Shown here: in pieces, positions 27,380 through 37,644 of the stretch
How the letters are laid out: every line of letters begins with the position of its first letter
Position numbering within the stretch: the first letter of the stretch is position 1
NCBI RefSeq assembly: GCF_018343715.1
Contig: NZ_JAGYPL010000001.1
Span: 310,001-374,000, forward strand
Length of the DNA stretch: 64,000 bases
Source: Bacillus sp. FJAT-49711
Lineage (GTDB): Bacteria; Bacillota; Bacilli; Bacillales; Bacillaceae_C
Direction: 5' to 3'
Program-made: the position numbers and the translations under genes
The notes under the pieces: generated by a model
The model's input: only the letters and a program-made list of their open reading frames with translations
The model's database searches: none
What the model was told of the DNA's origin: nothing

Positions 27380-27835
27380 TTGGGGAAAAAAGAATACGAT
27401 CAAAAGTTTTATTTAGTTAGGGAAGATGTACTCCCAGAGGCGATGAAAAAAACACTGGAAGCAAAAGAATTAATTGAACGCGGTAAGTCGGATTCTGTTT
27501 GGGACGCGGTCCAGCAAGTTGATTTAAGCCGCAGTGCTTTTTATAAGTACAGAGATACGGTTTTTCCTTTTCATTTAGTTGTTAAAGAAAAAATTATTTC
27601 ATTATTTTTTTTCCTTGAGGATAAACCAGGAGCACTTTCTAAATTGCTCGGCACTGTAGCGACGAATTCTTGCAATGTACTAACAATCCATCAAACAATT
27701 CCTTTACAAGGGCGTGCCAATGTAACACTGTCGCTCGATATAACAAACATGTCTGGAGATATAGATGAGTTGCTTGTTAAACTTAGGAGATTGGAATTTG
27801 TTGATAAGGTAGATGTTCTAAGTTCAGGAGGATAA
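27380..27835 (+). CDS. pheB: ACT-domain protein PheB
   Basis: The 151-residue protein has an N-terminal segment with a small helix-turn-helix-like part ([17 protein letters not shown]) and a C-terminal ACT domain ([20 protein letters not shown]) of the kind that binds amino acids. It is often called a putative chorismate mutase, but no mutase domain is visible; an amino-acid-responsive regulator is more likely. The start is TTG, 9 nt after GGAGG. pheA, next to it in B. subtilis, is missing here. Confidence 0.88.
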   Translation: MGKKEYDQKFYLVREDVLPEAMKKTLEAKELIERGKSDSVWDAVQQVDLSRSAFYKYRDTVFPFHLVVKEKIISLFFFLEDKPGALSKLLGTVATNSCNVLTIHQTIPLQGRANVTLSLDITNMSGDIDELLVKLRRLEFVDKVDVLSSGG

Positions 27836-27866
27836 ACTGAGTACCCAAATATGGGTCTCAGTTTTT
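27834..27866. terminator. Bidirectional terminator, pheB / niaR
   Basis: AAACTGAG-t-ACCC with GGGT-CTCAGTTT plus T-run; an A-run lies on the left arm for the leftward direction. The niaR stop codon is inside the right arm. Confidence 0.82.
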
Positions 27867-28406
27867 TTCATTCATTAAGATCCCTGCTGCTTTCAAAGCA
27901 TCCTCCGCTTTTTTTATTGCCTCTTCACTTGATGAAGTCAATGTATGTAAATGGATGCCTGATGTTAGATCAGCTAATAATGAGGCATTTGTATTTTTGA
28001 TTTTATCAAGAAATCCTTGCACTTCCTGTCTATTCGATACCATAATAGATGCAGTCAGGTCTCCATAAACAGGATGTTCCACCTTCACATCCTTTACTGT
28101 TACCCCATGATCTACAATGATATTTAATTCCTCTCTCGCTTGTTCACGAGTATGAATACAAGCGATTGTTTTTTCGATGATTTTATTGACAGGACTTAAA
28201 TTCATGTACATATATCCTTGACTAGTTGCAATGATCGGTTCTTCGCGAGCTTTTAATAAAGTAATATCCCCAACTATGACTTGTCTGCTTACATTTGCTA
28301 TTTGGGCAAGCTTGCTTCCTGTTATAGGTACAGTACTATTTTTCAAAAGGGAAAGCAGCATTTCTCTTCTTTCTTCCCCAAGGATTTTTTTAGTTTCTAT
28401 TTCCAT
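27858..28406 (-). CDS. niaR: Transcription repressor NiaR (YrxA), niacin-responsive
   Basis: The 182-residue protein has an N-terminal winged helix (ITGSKLAQIANVSRQVIVGDI) and a C-terminal 3H domain with conserved histidines (CIHTREQ, VEHPVYGDL, GIHLHTL) that bind metal and nicotinic acid. In B. subtilis it represses the nadBCA-iscS genes beside it. Those genes are absent from this window, so its targets must be elsewhere. Confidence 0.9.
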   Translation of the reverse strand: MEIETKKILGEERREMLLSLLKNSTVPITGSKLAQIANVSRQVIVGDITLLKAREEPIIATSQGYMYMNLSPVNKIIEKTIACIHTREQAREELNIIVDHGVTVKDVKVEHPVYGDLTASIMVSNRQEVQGFLDKIKNTNASLLADLTSGIHLHTLTSSSEEAIKKAEDALKAAGILMNEKN

Positions 28407-28541
28407 CTTTTATCCTCCGTTCCACAATCTATATATTGAATCATATCATATTTTGAAATTACATAAGGGATCATCACCCTTTTTCAATGAAGCTTGAGCA
28501 TAAAATTGATTTAGTTATCATAAGTTTTTGTGAAGATTATT

Positions 28542-28569
28542 AGCAATTTGCCTATATATTCATACACTA
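28542..28569 (+). promoter_or_regulatory. Candidate mother-cell promoter of safA
   Basis: CATACACTA at 28561 fits the sigma-K -10 (CATAnnnTA) and the sigma-E -10. The -35 side (AGC at 28542) is weak. safA is a known mother-cell gene, which raises the odds. Confidence 0.4.
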
Positions 28570-28599
28570 TATGGACTTATGCCTGAGGAGGGGAAATGT

Positions 28600-29610
28600 G
28601 TGAAAATCCATATTGCGCAAAAAGGAGAAACTCTTTGGAAAATCGCAAAAAAATATGGCGTGGATTTTGAAGAATTAAAAAAGATGAATGCCCAATTGTC
28701 TAACCCAGATATGATTATGCCTGGTATGAAAATAAAAGTACCAGGAGGAAGCTCAGTAAAGGAGCACCATGTGCCGCATCATCATGCACCGAAAGAACAC
28801 CATATGCCGCATCACGCGCCAAAGGAAATGCCTAAAGTAGAATATATAAAGAAGGAGGTTCCGGTTCCCATCGTGCAGCCAAAAGAGATTATAAAAGAGG
28901 TACAAAAGGAGAAACCTTATCCCATTTATCAGCCTGTGATGCCCCAGCCACTGCCTGAAATTGATATCAGTAACTATTATATGATGAATATGCAACAATC
29001 TCAGACTCAAGTACAAGCGCAAAAAGAGGTGCAGGAGGAAGTACCGGCTGAAATGCCTGTTATGCCTGCAATGCCTGTTCAACAACCGGTTAATTACTGC
29101 TACCCTGTCATGCCGATTTGTGACCCTTGTTACAACCCATACACTTATGGTTACCATCCGCAAATGATGCCACAGGTTCAAGGGGCAATGATGCAGCCAA
29201 TGCCAATGGGTATGCAGCCTGCTGCAATGCCTGGAGTACCAGCAACAGGTTATGAAGCTGGAGTACAAGGTTGGCATGATGAATCATCAAGCCATCCAGA
29301 AATGCATTGGGGTCAAGGACCTAGTGGGGTCATGCCTTCCGCTCAACAGGCAATGCCTTACCAAGGATATCAAATGCCTTATACTCATGCGCCTATGATG
29401 GAAGCATATCCTGCAATGCCTGGTGCAGCTCCTGCTTCAATGCCTTGTGGCTGCGGAGGAAATGCATATGCACCATATCCTTATGCAAGGCAGGCATTTG
29501 CACAACCAATTCCTTTTAATCCATATCCATTTGGTTCAATATTGCCAATGAACCATGCAAATGCCTATGCAATGCCAGCTCGAAATGATAATGGCTTTGA
29601 AGATGAATAA
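28600..29610 (+). CDS. safA: Spore coat morphogenetic protein SafA
   Basis: This 336-residue protein has an N-terminal LysM domain (KIHIAQKGETLWKIAKKYGV, to about residue 48) that binds spore cortex peptidoglycan. The rest has low complexity, rich in Met, Pro, His, Gln and Tyr (many MPxMP and HHxxP motifs), and organises inner-coat proteins. The GTG start is 6 nt after GGAGGGG and gives the same N-terminus as B. subtilis. It overlaps the next gene. Confidence 0.93.
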   Translation: MKIHIAQKGETLWKIAKKYGVDFEELKKMNAQLSNPDMIMPGMKIKVPGGSSVKEHHVPHHHAPKEHHMPHHAPKEMPKVEYIKKEVPVPIVQPKEIIKEVQKEKPYPIYQPVMPQPLPEIDISNYYMMNMQQSQTQVQAQKEVQEEVPAEMPVMPAMPVQQPVNYCYPVMPICDPCYNPYTYGYHPQMMPQVQGAMMQPMPMGMQPAAMPGVPATGYEAGVQGWHDESSSHPEMHWGQGPSGVMPSAQQAMPYQGYQMPYTHAPMMEAYPAMPGAAPASMPCGCGGNAYAPYPYARQAFAQPIPFNPYPFGSILPMNHANAYAMPARNDNGFEDE

Positions 29611-30577
29611 ACAATATTACAAGGATCGAGACGGATTGAATGACCGTCTCCTTCTTTTTATGAAAAAAAAGTCTGGAATTCCATTTACTCATATAAGACA
29701 AATTAAACAGGGGGTTTGGTTATTAATTTCAAATAACGAAAATTGGGTACTAAAAGAATATCTTTCTACGTTTAAATTATCTGTTCAGATAGACTTTGCA
29801 AAAGAGTTGAAAAATAACGGCTTTATGCAAACATATTTATTTTTTCCTCATATATTTCAATTGGAAGGACGCATTTTCGGTCTAATGCAGTATATTGAGT
29901 CTAAGAATAACGGGGCTTTTCATTATGATCAAGACAAAAATATCCAATCTGCGCTTGAGCTAATAACGAACTTTCATCAAACGACTGCAACGTTTGTGGA
30001 TACTTTCAAAGAAAAATTACCATATTTTCAACAACGATCGAAATGGGAAAAGAGGCTTATCGATTATTATACTTATATTAATATACATAGATTTAACCCA
30101 GTATACTCACATTTAAATAGGCTTGCGCAATATGGAGTATGGGCTTTGGAGCACATGAACGAACACGTTTCATATTTTGTAAAAAAACCACATTGTATTA
30201 TTCATGGTGATGTTGCAAGTCACAATTTCATTAAAAGTAATGGAATATTGTATATGATTGATTTTGATTTAATTAGTATTGCACCATCACATATAGATTT
30301 ATTGCAATTTTGCAATAGGATTTTACCTTTATTGGATTGGGATGCAGAGCGGTTATTTAGTTTTGAGTTATTAAACAATCTAAAGAACGAAAGGCCATTT
30401 CTAGCAGCGCTTGTGTATCCGACTGATATTTTTAGAGAATGGATTTTTTATTCAACTTCCAATAATAAGGAACAATCTAAAAAGTGGAGTTATGTACAAA
30501 GACTTACCTTCCATAAATACAAAGAAAGGTTAGTTTTTTATGAAAAAATAAAAGATAGAGTAGAAAAATGGAAATGA
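29603..30577 (+). CDS. Kinase-fold protein of the CotS/YsxE type (APH family)
   Basis: The 324-residue protein has the aminoglycoside-phosphotransferase fold. The catalytic loop HGDVASHNF and metal-binding MIDFDL are intact, so activity is plausible. Bacillus relatives (CotS, CotI, YsxE, YutH) are spore coat proteins, and CotS-like kinases act on coat proteins. It begins within the last codons of safA without a clear ribosome site, implying translational coupling and co-production during coat assembly. The substrate is unknown. Confidence 0.78.
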   Translation: MNKQYYKDRDGLNDRLLLFMKKKSGIPFTHIRQIKQGVWLLISNNENWVLKEYLSTFKLSVQIDFAKELKNNGFMQTYLFFPHIFQLEGRIFGLMQYIESKNNGAFHYDQDKNIQSALELITNFHQTTATFVDTFKEKLPYFQQRSKWEKRLIDYYTYINIHRFNPVYSHLNRLAQYGVWALEHMNEHVSYFVKKPHCIIHGDVASHNFIKSNGILYMIDFDLISIAPSHIDLLQFCNRILPLLDWDAERLFSFELLNNLKNERPFLAALVYPTDIFREWIFYSTSNNKEQSKKWSYVQRLTFHKYKERLVFYEKIKDRVEKWK

Positions 30578-30666
30578 ATTATTGAATTAAAATTCGGATA
30601 TCCATGTTAAATTATGGGTACTCTAAGCTTAGAACGAAAATCATTCTATGTTTAGAGGTGATCCGG

Positions 30667-31242
30667 ATGAAGTTTATTGCCATGCTATTTATGATATGTA
30701 CACTTATGTTTAACGGAAATTATCCGTTTAAAAGTACCTTGGGCCAAATAGTAAAAACAGAAGACGGGTCAAAAATAGTAAATCACGTGAATGAAGTTCG
30801 TGGTACAGACGAAGACCCACTTATATTAGATGTAGTATTAAAAAGAAAATATCTTGATGGTGAGGTTAGTGAAGAAAAAGTTCAGGAGACGATCTGGGCG
30901 CTTGAAGATTTTTGGGCGAAATACGAAGCGTGGCAGCTTGTAGATATGGATGAAGAAAAGTTAATATTTGAAACTAAGATTGATGATATTTCTCCAATCT
31001 TAAAATTAAACGGATTTTTTGGTCTTACTGAAGATGGAACGTTGTCTATCTTTAATGGTTATCCTGATCAGGCTGATATCATCCAATCTTTTTTTCAAAT
31101 TGATATAAAAAAATTAGAAGGAAATAAGCACTTGCAACTTAAGAAAGGAATTCCAGTGAAAACAAAAGAAATATATACGGAAGTACTAGAAACGATGAAG
31201 CAATATACGCTGCAAAAGAAAAATGAGAAAAAGCCGAATTGA
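30667..31242 (+). CDS. bofC: Intercompartmental signalling protein BofC
   Basis: The 191-residue secreted forespore protein begins with a hydrophobic signal segment. Conserved blocks are YLDGEVSEEKVQETIWALEDFW and IIQSFFQIDIKKLE. In B. subtilis BofC inhibits the SpoIVB protease, delaying pro-sigma-K activation by the SpoIVFA/FB complex encoded at 20.5-22.1 kb. ATG 30667 follows AGAGGTGAT. CATGTTA at 30603 resembles a sigma-G -10, but no -35 sits at the usual spacing. Confidence 0.88.
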   Translation: MKFIAMLFMICTLMFNGNYPFKSTLGQIVKTEDGSKIVNHVNEVRGTDEDPLILDVVLKRKYLDGEVSEEKVQETIWALEDFWAKYEAWQLVDMDEEKLIFETKIDDISPILKLNGFFGLTEDGTLSIFNGYPDQADIIQSFFQIDIKKLEGNKHLQLKKGIPVKTKEIYTEVLETMKQYTLQKKNEKKPN

Positions 31243-31260
31243 TGGCTTTTTCTCATTTTT
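31221..31260. terminator. Bidirectional terminator, bofC / stress gene
   Basis: A 15-bp perfect stem AAATGAGAAAAAGCC / GGCTTTTTCTCATTT, with the bofC stop codon in the loop. Confidence 0.88.
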
Positions 31261-31278
31261 TAGTTTGCGCTTTTTATT

Positions 31279-31863
31279 TTAACTATTATAAAATGGATTT
31301 TCTTCTTCTTCATATTCTTTCTCGCGAATCTCTTTGTTTTCGTTGTTTAATAGTGAATGTCGAAGTGAATCTTTATCCAATTCAGTTTCGTCTTGTATGA
31401 TGGTTTCTCCTGAATCTTGTAAAATGTCATCCTCGGGAGGCGTGTGTAGTTCGACGGCATGTGTTCTTTCGGAGATATTTTCCGACGTTAAAACCCCAGT
31501 TCTTCCTTCATCATATTCACTATCAACTAGGACTAGAATCTTTCCACTTTCCACTTCTTTTGCATATTGCTCAACATCATATTGTGTCATTCCTAAACCA
31601 AGCAGGTAATCAGAATAAGCGGAGTATTCACTCGAGTTACCTGTAAAGAAAGATTTTAATTCATTCCAAAATCCACGATTTTCCTCTTCTGAAATGGATT
31701 GATCTACTGCCACGCCAGCTTTTTCTTCGATCATTCTAGTTTCGTAATCATCATGTGCAATGACATAAATATGACTTTTATCAATCCCGTCATCTTTCAT
31801 CGAATTTATTGTACGCAGAGCTTCAAAGCTAGATACAAATGCACCAACAACATTTTTTTTCAT
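31279..31863 (-). CDS. General stress protein, YflT domain
   Basis: The 194-residue acidic protein has an N-terminal YflT/GSP17M domain (VVGAFVSSFEALRTINSMK, SHIYVIAHDD), about residues 3-110, then a Glu/Asp-rich tail. Members are general stress proteins of unknown biochemical role in Bacillus. ATG 31863 has AGGAGG upstream; the longer frame to 31926 has none. A well-matched sigma-B promoter lies about 90 bp upstream. Confidence 0.85.
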   Translation of the reverse strand: MKKNVVGAFVSSFEALRTINSMKDDGIDKSHIYVIAHDDYETRMIEEKAGVAVDQSISEEENRGFWNELKSFFTGNSSEYSAYSDYLLGLGMTQYDVEQYAKEVESGKILVLVDSEYDEGRTGVLTSENISERTHAVELHTPPEDDILQDSGETIIQDETELDKDSLRHSLLNNENKEIREKEYEEEENPFYNS

Positions 31864-31953
31864 GAAAGAATTCCTCCTATTAAGAAGTATAAGACAATAT
31901 TTCTTGTAGATTCGGGAACATTTCATAAAGCAATATTCTATGTTGAATTAACA

Positions 31954-31979
31954 ATACCCATAACTGCTATTTGCTAAAC
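31954..31979 (-). promoter_or_regulatory. Sigma-B promoter of the stress gene
   Basis: On the minus strand GTTTAG (31979-31974), 14 nt, GGGTAT (31959-31954); the consensus is GTTTAA-N12-14-GGGTAT, so 11 of 12 positions match. Confidence 0.75.
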
Positions 31980-32059
31980 ACTTAACTTAAGTTTTTTAAT
32001 ATAAATGGCAATGAATTTTATGATACAATGATGGATAGCATGAAAGAGGAGAGAAGACA

Positions 32060-32677
32060 TTGTACGAATACATAAAAGGCTCCATAGAGTATACGGGCCC
32101 TGAATATATTGTCATTGAAAATAATGGCATCGGTTATCAAGTACTAACGCCAAATCCTTATGTATTTTCCGGCAAACAAGGAATGCAAACAATTATTTAT
32201 ACATATCAGCATGTTCGAGAAGATATTATTGCTTTATATGGTTTCTCAACGATAGAAGAGAAACTGATGTTTAGAAAACTTATTGGAGTATCTGGAATCG
32301 GGCCAAAAGGGGCTTTAGCTATACTTGCTTATGGCGAACCATCTCAAGTAATCCGAGCCATTGAAAATGAAGATGAGAAGTTTTTAGTCAAATTCCCGGG
32401 CGTAGGCAAAAAAACAGCCCGGCAAATGATTCTGGATCTTAAAGGGAAATTGCATGATGTTGCATATGATGAGTCTCCTAATCTTTTTACTGTAGAAGAA
32501 CAGAAGCCTGTGTCAGCTAAAAATAAAGCGGAAGAAGCCCTAGAAGAAGCATTACTAGCGTTAACTGCCCTCGGATATTCAGATCGTGAATTAAAGAAAA
32601 TTGCTCCTAAACTAAAAGATAAAGAAATGACAACAGATCAATATATTAAACAAGCATTGCAAATGCTAATGACGTAA
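32060..32677 (+). CDS. ruvA: Holliday junction helicase subunit RuvA
   Basis: The 205-residue DNA-binding subunit has an OB fold at the N-terminus, helix-hairpin-helix motifs ([30 protein letters not shown]) and a C-terminal RuvB-binding domain ([14 protein letters not shown]). It tetramerises on four-way junctions. TTG start, about 8 nt after AGAGGAGAG. An extended -10 TGATACAAT at 32021-32029 may drive ruvAB. Confidence 0.96.
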   Translation: MYEYIKGSIEYTGPEYIVIENNGIGYQVLTPNPYVFSGKQGMQTIIYTYQHVREDIIALYGFSTIEEKLMFRKLIGVSGIGPKGALAILAYGEPSQVIRAIENEDEKFLVKFPGVGKKTARQMILDLKGKLHDVAYDESPNLFTVEEQKPVSAKNKAEEALEEALLALTALGYSDRELKKIAPKLKDKEMTTDQYIKQALQMLMT

Positions 32678-32696
32678 TAGAAGGGATGTAGAAAAA

Positions 32697-33698
32697 ATGG
32701 AAGAAAGAGTGCTATCGAGCGAAGCAATGAGTAATGATCTTTCTTTCGAGCAAAGTCTCCGCCCACAAAGGTTGTCTCAATATATTGGCCAAGATAAAGT
32801 GAAAAGTAACTTGGCTGTATTTATTGAAGCCGCTAAAATGAGAAAGGAAACATTGGATCACGTCCTTTTATACGGTCCTCCCGGTCTTGGGAAAACTACT
32901 TTAGCTGTTGTCATTGCCAATGAGATGGGTGTGAATGTAAGAACAACTTCAGGACCAGCAATCGAACGTCCAGGTGATCTAGCGGCAATATTAACTTCTT
33001 TAGAGCCGGGTGAAGTATTATTTATCGATGAAATACATCGGTTGCCAAGAGCTATTGAAGAAGTATTATATCCAGCTATGGAGGATTATTGCTTAGATAT
33101 CGTAATTGGAAAAGGACCAGAATCAAGATCAGTGAGACTTGATCTTCCTCCTTTTACATTAGTGGGGGCTACGACTCGCGCAGGAGCGGTATCTGCACCT
33201 CTCAGGGACCGTTTTGGTGTTTTGAGCAGGCTTGAATATTATAATGAGGAACAGCTGACAGATATCATTGTAAGAACGGCACAAATACTAGAAACAGATA
33301 TTGACTGGAATGCAGCAGTTGAGATTGCACGCCGTTCTCGGGGAACGCCTAGAATTGCCAATCGACTCCTTCGAAGGGTGAGGGATTTTGCACAAGTAAG
33401 AGCGGATGGAGTTATTTCTTTTACTTTAGCAGATGAGGCATTGGAACTGCTGCAAGTGGATCGTCTCGGTTTAGACAATATTGATCACAAACTATTGATC
33501 GGAATGATCGAAAGATTTAGAGGTGGTCCAGTCGGAATCGACACGATAGCCGCCAGCATTGGGGAAGAAGCGACCACGATTGAGGACGTATATGAACCAT
33601 ATTTATTGCAAATTGGTTTTCTGCAAAGGACACCAAGGGGAAGAATTGTTACGCCTCTTGTATATGAGCATTTTAAAATGGAGGTACCGGGGAAATGA
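32697..33698 (+). CDS. ruvB: Holliday junction helicase motor RuvB
   Basis: The 333-residue AAA+ ATPase has Walker [10 protein letters not shown] at 60-68, Walker [10 protein letters not shown], and the C-terminal winged helix ([18 protein letters not shown]). It drives branch migration with RuvA. Its last codon overlaps the next start (ATGA). Confidence 0.97.
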   Translation: MEERVLSSEAMSNDLSFEQSLRPQRLSQYIGQDKVKSNLAVFIEAAKMRKETLDHVLLYGPPGLGKTTLAVVIANEMGVNVRTTSGPAIERPGDLAAILTSLEPGEVLFIDEIHRLPRAIEEVLYPAMEDYCLDIVIGKGPESRSVRLDLPPFTLVGATTRAGAVSAPLRDRFGVLSRLEYYNEEQLTDIIVRTAQILETDIDWNAAVEIARRSRGTPRIANRLLRRVRDFAQVRADGVISFTLADEALELLQVDRLGLDNIDHKLLIGMIERFRGGPVGIDTIAASIGEEATTIEDVYEPYLLQIGFLQRTPRGRIVTPLVYEHFKMEVPGK

Positions 33699-33903
33699 GT
33701 GGTATGTCCAAACTGTTGATGGTTATTGGAGCTGCTATTTTTTTAATAGGCTTTATTATACAGTTTGTGAAAATTGGCAAATTACCAGGAGATTTCATTG
33801 TTAAAAAAGGCAATACAACCTTTTACTTTCCAATGATGACCTCCATTATAATTAGTATTATTTTAACCATTGTTCTGTATGTTGTTGGGAGGCTTGGGAA
33901 ATA

Positions 33904-33904
<1 letters not shown>
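33695..33904 (+). CDS. Small membrane protein, DUF2905 family
   Basis: The 69-residue protein has two membrane helices separated by the conserved loop [18 protein letters not shown], typical of DUF2905. The function is unknown. It lies between ruvB and queA with overlaps on both sides (4 nt and 1 nt), so it is expressed with them. Confidence 0.88.
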
Positions 33905-36094
<2,190 letters not shown>

Positions 36095-36125
36095 TAACTT
36101 TTGAATAAAAAGGAGGGAAACAAAA

Positions 36126-36398
36126 ATGGAAACTTTATTAGGCTTATCACCGTTTATTTTAATGTTTGTATTGTTTTATTTTTTACTAATAAGACCAAAC
36201 CAAAAGCGGCAAAAAGCAGTTCAAAACATGCAAGGAAATTTGCAAAAAGGGGACAAGATCGTCACAATTGGCGGCCTTCATGGAATTGTTGATGCGATTG
36301 ATGAAGGGAAAATCGTCATTAAATGTGGGGATGGAAGCAGGCTTACATATGATCGTGCTGCTGTTCGTGATGTAACTGAGTCTGTCGCTGGAAACTAG
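36126..36398 (+). CDS. yajC: Preprotein translocase auxiliary subunit YajC
   Basis: The 90-residue protein has one membrane helix (PFILMFVLFYFLLIRPNQKRQK) and a small cytoplasmic domain (GDKIVTIGGLHGIV). It joins SecDF, encoded at 39.7 kb. A strong AAAGGAGGG site precedes it. Called yrbF in B. subtilis. Confidence 0.95.
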   Translation: METLLGLSPFILMFVLFYFLLIRPNQKRQKAVQNMQGNLQKGDKIVTIGGLHGIVDAIDEGKIVIKCGDGSRLTYDRAAVRDVTESVAGN

Positions 36399-36410
36399 AT
36401 AAAAAAAGAT

Positions 36411-36451
36411 AAAAAAGAAGCGAGTCACTCATTTTGACAGCTTCTTTTTTT
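36411..36451. terminator. Terminator, yajC / yrzE
   Basis: GAAGC...GCTTC with an inner GTCA/TGAC, flanked by A6 and T7, so usable from both sides. Confidence 0.78.
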
Positions 36452-36461
36452 ATGACAATTT

Positions 36462-36848
36462 TTAGTTGTGAACGGGTCCGGATAAAATATTTACTCCTAA
36501 CACTCCTCCCATCATCGCCGTTAATATATAGCAAATATGGTATACGAGTTGTTCTGGAGTGAATAATGCACTATGACCTAAATACTGGTACATCAATATT
36601 AGAAGACTATAAACAAGTCCAGTAGCCCCTCCTATTAACCACCCTTTTTGTTTTCCTTTACCACCACAAATGAATCCACCTGCAAACACAGAGAAAAAAG
36701 AAATGATCGTGATCAATAAGTTGATAGATTTTTCCTGAGTCTCAGTAAAATGTAGGATAAGAGAAAATATCATGCTAGTAACGACACCTAAAAGTAATAT
36801 AGCGATGACTCCATATAAAATAGATGCTCCTAATTTTTTTGCTTCTAT
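36462..36848 (-). CDS. yrzE: TIGR04086-type membrane protein (YrzE) with apparent AUA start
   Basis: The multi-helix membrane protein lies in the B. subtilis yajC-yrzE-yrbG-spoVB order. The first ATG (36773) would cut the first membrane helix in half. The frame continues upstream through AKKLGASILYGVIAILLLG to an ATA codon at 36848-36846, 9 nt after AAAGGAG. ATA here probably replaces an ancestral ATG. Either AUA initiates weakly, the product starts at 36773 (103 residues), or the base is a sequencing error. Length with the ATA start is 128 residues. Confidence 0.65.
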   Translation of the reverse strand: MEAKKLGASILYGVIAILLLGVVTSMIFSLILHFTETQEKSINLLITIISFFSVFAGGFICGGKGKQKGWLIGGATGLVYSLLILMYQYLGHSALFTPEQLVYHICYILTAMMGGVLGVNILSGPVHN

Positions 36849-36993
36849 TTTTATACACTCCTTTCTTTTTTCCTGACTGTCTTATCTCTGTACATGCTTA
36901 TTCATTTCCTTCGTTTTTAGAATGGTTTTTCCTCAATTTTTCTTCAATAATAGGACATACTAAATTGTGCAATGAAGAGGAGGGAAAAAGGAT

Positions 36994-37644
36994 ATGGAAA
37001 ATGTTTTTACCATTATTTTGCGTACGATCCTTTTGTACTTAGTGATTCACTTAATTTTTAGGATTATGGGTAAACGAGAGATAGGGGAGTTAAGTGTACT
37101 GGATCTTGTAGTATTTATTATGCTGGGTGAAATGGCAGTTATCGCAATTGAACAACATAAAGATCCTATTCTTCATACTATCATTCCGATGACCGTATTA
37201 ATGTTAATTCAAATGTTAATGGCCTTTTTATCATTAAAAAGTAGAAAGATTAGACGAATTGTTGACGGAAAGCCATCCCTTGTCATAAAAAATGGAAAAA
37301 TAGATGAAAATATGATGAAAAAACTACGTTATAACTTTGATGATTTACTGATGCAGCTTAGAACGAAAGATATAACGAATATTGCAGATGTCGAGTTTGC
37401 TATCCTAGAAACTTCCGGAGAGCTATCCATTATTAAAAAATCAAATACTAAGAAATCGGCAACATATACCCTTCCCATCATATTAAATGGAAAAATTCAG
37501 CAAGATCATTTAGACCAAATCTATAAAGATGAAGCTTGGCTCAAAAAAGAACTAAATGAACGAGGTCACCATCAAATAGATCAAATCTCTTTTTGCAGTT
37601 TTCAAGACGGCAAGTTTTTCATTGATTATATTGATCCTAAATAG
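36994..37644 (+). CDS. yrbG: DUF421 membrane protein (YrbG/YetF type)
   Basis: The 216-residue protein has three N-terminal membrane helices and the soluble DUF421 domain with GKREIGELSVLDLVVFIMLGE and NFDDLLMQLRTKDITNIADVEFAILE. YetF-like proteins interact in spore germination and membrane contexts; the precise role is unknown. Its stop codon is immediately next to the convergent spoVB stop. Confidence 0.88.
   Translation: MENVFTIILRTILLYLVIHLIFRIMGKREIGELSVLDLVVFIMLGEMAVIAIEQHKDPILHTIIPMTVLMLIQMLMAFLSLKSRKIRRIVDGKPSLVIKNGKIDENMMKKLRYNFDDLLMQLRTKDITNIADVEFAILETSGELSIIKKSNTKKSATYTLPIILNGKIQQDHLDQIYKDEAWLKKELNERGHHQIDQISFCSFQDGKFFIDYIDPK

Noticed and set aside
28753-29277. His/Arg-rich minus-strand frame (174 codons) opposite safA
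   Set aside because: It results from the low-complexity Met/Pro/His codons of safA read in reverse; no start signal.
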